64,000 nt of DNA from the NCBI GenBank assembly GCA_034336665.1, contig CM067592.1, positions 48,811,783-48,875,782 on the forward strand, in the 5' to 3' direction. The DNA is from Luscinia megarhynchos. Lineage: Eukaryota; Chordata; Aves; Passeriformes; Turdidae. Under the pieces are notes generated by a model that saw only the letters and a list, made by a program, of their open reading frames with translations, ran no database searches and was not told the DNA's origin. Below, in pieces: positions 58,550 to 64,000 of this stretch; within the stretch, counting starts at the first letter, position 1, and each line of letters begins with the position of its first letter. A program made the position numbers and the translations under genes.

Positions 58550-59769
58550 TGCCGGAAGGAGGGACAAGAGCTCCGCTCATTCCACATGCAAGTTTGATTA
58601 CTGCAATTCCTGAGTGTATGCTGCAGCAGAGAGCCTCTCACTGCTCCTACAGACAGCTGTACACAGGGGACACAGGCCAGAACAACATTTGCAATTACTT
58701 TCCAAAACCCTGCATTCTTGTCATTGTTAGAGCCCTAATTTGCTGAGCAGTTGATTTGAGCCCAGGAAATTATGGGTTGATTTTATTGTTGCTATTATTG
58801 TAATAGGAGGAGGGAATTAAAAACAAATGCCTCAGTGCTGATGTTTGACTAGAGTGAGAGATAGATCTGTAAACGCCTGGAAAAGGCCAGGCAGGAAGAC
58901 TGCTGGGCAGCTGATGAGCTGTTTCAGCATTATGTTCCAAGTGGGATCCATACACAGAACCTCAGTGGAAGTCAGCTTGAGCAGAGGCAGGGTGAATGGG
59001 CTCAAACCACAGGATGTTGCTATTACAAGATACTACACGGAAGGAATGTCACTTGATGCACTTAACATGACCTTTTTTATCAAGATGCAAGTAGGTGGTG
59101 GATAGAAAAAGCCAGAAGAAGAGGAACAGCTGGCACTGAAGAGAAGGCTTGAAGAAAACCAATGATCAATGGGAGGAAGCAAAAACACTCTGGAAAAAAG
59201 TTCAGAAAAGAGAAATTTCAGACACACAAGTTAATATAGGTAATCATAATTCCAAGTTCTCCAGCCTCCAAGATGCAGCAGCTGCTGTTTGTCTCTTGGC
59301 AGTGATGGAGCAAAGAAGGCCTCTGGCAGATGTCCCCCATGGAGCATCTGTGATACTCAAGGCTGGCCAAGAGGAAGTTCCTCTTAAGTGACAGAAGTGG
59401 TGGGAGGCCTCATGTCACTGGTTGTCTCAGGGTCTGCCGCACACTTGGCAAGTGGTGAACATCTTCATTAGTCTGACTTGAAGCCGTAGCTTACAGCAGT
59501 GCACCCAGTGCTCATGGCCCACGCAGATGGGCAGAGCACTTGGAGGGCAGGCTCCAGCAGCCAGGGAGACCCTGCTTGTCTTCCCATCTGCTGCTTCAAG
59601 CAGTGTAGAGTGCCACAACTGCATGTGCTGTGTCTTGCAAGCAGAGGTAATGAGCATTAGCAATATATGGAGAGCTTCATGATGAACATCATGTGTTCAC
59701 AGTATATTTTCAGCCACTGCAATGGAAAAAGATGTAGGCAAGTCTTATTGTGAAAGAAAATCAGCCCTG
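58550..59769. other. Non-coding stretch, no gene seen
   Basis: A purine-rich segment near 59105-59215 gives Lys/Glu-rich frames without clear splice sites. Not called as an exon. Confidence 0.4.
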
Positions 59770-59806
59770 TAAAAAAAAATTAGAAAAAAAAAAGAAAGAA
59801 AGAATA
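59770..59806 (+). repeat. A-rich simple repeat (poly-A then AAAG units)
   Basis: Two A runs separated by TTAG, then GAAA units. It may be the decayed tail of a retroposon, but the preceding sequence is not recognised as one. Confidence 0.85.
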
Positions 59807-60128
59807 AGGACATGGTAATGTCTTGTATTTATGAAGGTTTTCTGCCTCACTATGGTAAATCTCTTTCAGCATTCTTCTTCACCTCCCCCTCCAAAATGTA
59901 AAAGACAGTTCAGATGTTTCCAACCCAGCATTTTTTACATAAGAAAATATTATTGCATCAGGAGGAGTATGCTTATAGTGGAACATGGTGCTTATTCCAG
60001 TGCATTTACTGTCATCAAGCTCATCCCTGTTCTCTCCTGTTTAGCTTTATAGTTGAATCTCTGTTTCAGAAAGCAGTGAAATTTCAGGGGAATTCTGAAT
60101 TTCAGGCAAGTTTATGTTGTTGTATTGC
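59807..60128. other. Non-coding stretch, no gene seen
   Basis: Nothing recognised. Confidence 0.4.
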
Positions 60129-60180
60129 ATTTCACATGCTTAGAGAGAAATTAATTATTTCACTTGCTTAGAGAGAAATT
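60129..60180 (+). repeat. Tandem duplication of 24 bases, period 28
   Basis: ATTTCACATGCTTAGAGAGA (60129 on) and ATTTCACTTGCTTAGAGAGA (60157 on) differ by one base, and both continue AATT. A recent local duplication. Confidence 0.92.
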
Positions 60181-60991
60181 TATTAACTCTTCCATTATTT
60201 GAAGAATGAGGTAAGTTTTAATGCTGAATTTATGTAGAATGTTATATTGCAGTTGTATCTGCACTTCTTTGCAGATTTCCATCAATTCAGTGAAGCTTAG
60301 TTTTATAGTGGGCTGCGTTAGAGGAAATATATAATAATTCGGAAGATAAGCCAGTGCCCTGACACAAGCTTATTGGTAAGACACTATTAGAAAAATGTGT
60401 TAGAAAATCACATCAGGGAATTCATGCTTGTGTTTCTTTTGTAGTTAAAAGATGCTTTAACATTTCTTGAAATTAAGCATCACAGTTCTTATCTTTGTTT
60501 GTGTGGAGTCCTGCTGGATGGCATCATTCTGTGTCGACAATAGGTGTATGTCTAAGACTTAACCTAGGACCAGTAGGCATCCTTTTTGTGTCTGCATTTC
60601 CCACATCTTTCTGGAGTCACAGGAAAGCAAGAATATGGATTTCTTGAAGGTTTTTATGAAATGAGCTTAAGGTGTGTTTTTAGGCCAGAAATTGCCTGCC
60701 TGCACATCCTAAGCTGTGTTCAACAGTCCTTCAAGGAAAATTCAGAGCTCTGGAGAGGTTTAGCCTCAGAAGTTGCTGCTTGTCATAGGAGAAACTTAAC
60801 ATCAGTTGGCCAGTCAGCATTGTTGTGGTGCTATGCAGGATTCCCTCTGAACACTGCTGGTGCTGATGGTGAAGGGTAGGAGATTCAGGGTTTGGGATGA
60901 AAGGGAGCAAATCAGGGGAAAAGAGTCTGGAGGGTCTTTTCCCTGACAGAAAGTAGTTTTATTGGTGCTGCCATTGTTGTGGCATAAAGAG
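60181..60991. other. Non-coding stretch, no gene seen
   Basis: GAG before GTAAGT at 60211 is a strong donor. The only acceptor-like sites before it are within the duplication just upstream, so no exon is called. Confidence 0.35.
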
Positions 60992-61038
60992 AGCTACCCT
61001 ATTAAGAAAAAAAAACAAACCAACAGCTACCCTATTAA
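60992..61038 (+). repeat. 14-base direct duplication, spacing 33
   Basis: AGCTACCCTATTAA at 60992-61005 recurs at 61025-61038, separated by an A-rich linker with AAAC units. Confidence 0.92.
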
Positions 61039-62427
61039 TGAAACCAGTGAATTGTTACAGAACAAAGTTGAGTGTGTTTTGGCCAATTTGCCAATATTAA
61101 GTGTAAAAGAAATAACTGCTGAGTAATTACAGCAAAAGCAGCATTAAATGCAACTTGAAATACACACATCTTTCCTAAGCTTGGAGATGTTTGACATTTT
61201 GTAGTGTTAATCTTGGTTTGTGATAGACTGGTCACAGTTAATTTATATTGATAAGCTGTCCTGTGGTTCTTACTGGTCTCCTTTAGGTAGATAGCAGTGG
61301 GTGATGTTATTGTAAACAATAACAGTGTTTGGTTTTTTCTATATTGTTGAAATCTTTATTTTTAATTTCCTATCTCTGTGTTTACTTTAAAGTACCGTGT
61401 CTGTTCAAAGCTACAGCAACTCTGCATGTGGAAGAGCACCATATGTTAAAAAGTTTGACCCCACTAAAGAAATTATGCTTCCCATAACTGAACTGTTTTG
61501 CCAGTACAGGGCATGTAACTTTGCAAGACAGTGCCAGAGTTAAAAAGCTTTAGATTTTGGCTGAATTAATGGAAATTAACAAGCATAGCTCCAGCTTGCA
61601 AGACTGGAAGTCTGGGAGTTACCTAAACACTTTGTTCTGTTTTAAAACAAACATTTTTCTATCAGGTTTTTCAAAATTCCTGAGGATCTTTGTTTCCAGC
61701 CACTTTATCCAAACAACTCAAAACAAACACTGCACAGGTTCCTTGCTACCACAATAAATTGCTTGTTTAAACTGGATGGTTGTGGACTGGTTTGTTTTTG
61801 GGTATTTTTCCTTGTCTTTTGTGTTTGCCTAAGAAGCAGCCTCAGCATGTAGGATGGCAGGTCATCTGAAGTGCTAACAACATTTAAAATAATTCCAGAG
61901 GAAGCTTCTTCAAATTACCTTGTGTTTAGGGAGAGGCAAGAACCTGCACAGGACTGTTCCCATTGGGCAGCTGATGGAGGAACTGCTCAGTGACCCCTTT
62001 TGTGTCCACCCACGGAGCATGGAGCAGCTAAACATGGCTTTCGGTATGGCAGGCTGGCTTCCTACTCCAGGCCAGTTTGGGTTATCTCCCCTTGAAGACT
62101 AAGGAGGCACTCACCTGCTTGCATACCCCTCTACCAAGAGGTGCTTAAGTAAGCTTTAGACTTTTAAACCTCAGAAGAGTGAAGGTGAAGAGTTTAGTGT
62201 GAAGTGACTGTAATACCTGACCACAGAAATCTCACTGGATGTTGGTAGTGGTTGCATGTGATGTCACAGTTTGTGGAGTTTTCACCCACCTCAGTACCCA
62301 CAACAAAAGCATTTGGGTAAGACAGTGCTTTTGAGAGGTGCTGAAAAAGTGGAGAAGAGACGGAAGTCTTTCCCCCTCTAAGTGGTTTGCAGCAAACCTA
62401 AGCAGTTTTTCATTTCTGATTCCTTGT
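61039..62427. other. Non-coding stretch, no gene seen
   Basis: No recognised exon. The ATG at 62020 (MEQLNMAFG) was compared with the RAPH1 start and does not continue like it. Confidence 0.4.
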
Positions 62428-62466
62428 TTGCGTGCGAGAGCACGTAAGGAGCCAAACAGCTCCTTA
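62428..62466 (+). other. Two adjacent perfect hairpins
   Basis: CGTGC at 62431-62435 and GCACG at 62440-62444 close a GAGA tetraloop, a GNRA-type loop. TTG/TAA extend the stem by three pairs with one wobble. Immediately after, TAAGGAGC at 62445-62452 pairs perfectly with GCTCCTTA at 62459-62466 around a CAAACA loop. The two stems share TAA at 62445-62447, so the extended first stem and the full second stem exclude each other. Confidence 0.5.
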
Positions 62467-64000
62467 AATATTAACTGTCAGTATCTGAGGAAAAGAAGTA
62501 AGTAGGATGCTGTATGACCTTTCTTACTTGTTTTTCCAGCCCTCATCTTTTCATAATGCGTAGCATTCTCAGCTGATTGGCATTTATGGCTCCATCCCTG
62601 GTAATTTTGACAAGGTATTTTATGTTTGCTGTGCTGGATGTAGTAAACATGCCATATGCCACTTTTCTTCTGAATGGAGAGTGCCCCCAAAGCCCCAGTT
62701 TCCAGAGCAGTCAAGCATGAACACATCATTTAGGAAGTTTTACCTGTTGAGAATGGAAATATGAATTAAAGTTTTAGCATTAGAAATGAATTTATATCCA
62801 AATGTCATTAAGAGAGGGCCTCCAAGTATTCTATGGGTTGGGTTGAACACAAACTCTTCGTTTTCATCAGGGTTAAAGGTTTCCTCCTTAAGTTACCTAA
62901 CCCAGCAGCCAGCATAAGTAGACATCATGTAAGTACAAGTACATGCTGGAAGCTTTTTTCCCAAAGAAGCTGTAGTCTTTTTCTGTCCTAACAAGACACG
63001 GCCCTGACAGTAAGCAGCATGAGAACCTGGCACTGGAGTCCTTCCCCTGTGAAAGTGGCAACAAAAAGCAATAGCATCGCACCTCCTCACTGCAAAATGC
63101 AAAGCAGTAGTGAAATGTAAGAGCCCTCTGTTCCCCCATCAAGGTTTAATGTGACAATTTCCTATTGGAATTTATTTTGGTGGCCTTCCTTGGGTAATTC
63201 ATGCTGAGCAGTTATTCTCCTACAGCTGCAGCAACAGTCAAGACATTGCTGAAATGCGAGTTTCAGGTGGGGGGTACTCTCTGGAATGGTTGAGGTGTGA
63301 GTGTGTTGTCCATACTGCCTATCTCAGAAACTGATTTTATTTCTCTCTCATATTGGTTGTCTCATACTGTTCTTCTTTGTAAGAACAGGAGGCCTGGTTA
63401 TAGCACCAGGAGAAATTAAACTGACAGAGCCAATTTGTACTCATAAAATAAATAAAACTGGCCTCTGGGTTTAAAGTGTGTGATTTCCTCGGAAGGAGGA
63501 GGAAGAACAATTAAGATTGCTCACCAGATTAAATTCTTTGCAATCTCTTGTTTTCAAATAGCCCCTTAAACATGAGGAAATATCCAAGAAAACTATTTAT
63601 TTTAAAAAAATATTCATTGCAAAAAGGAATTCTGTCAAACTGCCTTCCCTTGCCGCTATGACCTGTCTCTGCCAAAAACTGAAAATTAGCTTGTGGGCAA
63701 GCGTGATCAGTCTGGCATCATAGGTGGGTGGGCACCTGCTCAGGAAGCTGCCTTCCCTCTTATGAGATGTGCTCCCTGCATCTCTTCATCCTGCTGGAAC
63801 CATGCAGTGAGGTCAGAAATGTTTTACCTGGAGAGAAGTCTGGGGAATGGAGCAATTCACTTAAAAGTGAAAAAGCTCCAAACCGGTGTGTGACACACTG
63901 GCATTAAAAGCCTTACCGTATGCCCTGTATTTGTGTTGTTTTACTCTGGTTCCTTGCACAGGATGCCCTCTGATGTTCACCACCCATATTTTACCCTCCA
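62467..64000. other. Non-coding stretch to the window end
   Basis: No exon, repeat or RNA gene is recognised. Minus-strand frames at 62893-63142 overlap each other in two frames and are unrecognised. Confidence 0.4.

Noticed and set aside
59105..59230. Lys/Glu-rich coiled-coil-like exon
   Set aside because: The frame is broken by a stop and the composition follows from purine richness. No good acceptor precedes it.
61920..62102. ATG with MEQL start as the RAPH1 initiation exon
   Set aside because: Only the first four residues agree. The continuation and the stop at 62102 do not fit, and no acidic segment follows.
1..64000. Prokaryotic features, CRISPR arrays, integrated viruses, tRNA and rRNA genes
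   Set aside because: No dense long frames, no regularly spaced repeats with unique spacers, no retroviral-type gene or paired LTR recognised, and no tRNA A/B-box cloverleaf seen.

Overview
This window looks like vertebrate nuclear DNA, most probably from a bird or another sauropsid. It is AT-rich and gene-poor, with stop codons throughout all frames. It contains truncated 3' ends of CR1-type LINEs, old MIR/CORE-SINE-like fragments, many short microsatellites and one sharply bounded CpG island. There are no operons, ribosome binding sites, insertion sequences, CRISPR arrays, rRNA genes or recognisable tRNA genes. No long conserved protein-coding exon could be recognised. Almost all open frames longer than 60 codons look like chance frames.

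Layout. Positions 1-6.6 kb are low-GC sequence. This part holds one plausible minus-strand signal-peptide (leader) exon at 2325-2427 with a strong splice donor, and a roughly 320-bp CTCTC pentanucleotide array at 3107-3427. Positions 6.7-8.0 kb are a CpG island with GC boxes, degenerate GGGAC repeats, a purine-rich tract, two good plus-strand splice donors (after 7294 and after 7327) and an 8-unit, 30-bp GC-rich minisatellite (7601-7850). The island most likely marks the promoter and non-coding first exon of a plus-strand gene. Positions 8-64 kb are then most simply a very long first intron, or intergenic DNA. This stretch contains CR1 and MIR remnants, small tandem duplications, a few exon-like segments with good splice sites but no recognised homology (9002-9025, 15901-15981, 29006-29152, 32885-33034), two RNA-hairpin-like inverted repeats (54489-54559 and 62428-62466) and several motif-dense stretches that could be conserved enhancers.

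How it may fit together. The leader exon on the minus strand and the CpG-island promoter on the plus strand are about 4.5 kb apart and divergent. The leader has the phase-1 end and rough layout of leaders in the CD28/CTLA4 family of immunoglobulin-superfamily receptors. In mammals CD28 lies divergent to RAPH1, so a CD28-like/RAPH1 pair is a testable hypothesis. It is inference only: no immunoglobulin domain and no RAPH1 coding exon is in the window. I did not find a clearly new biological system. The most unusual items are the G-quadruplex-prone minisatellite just inside a promoter and the compact hairpins.
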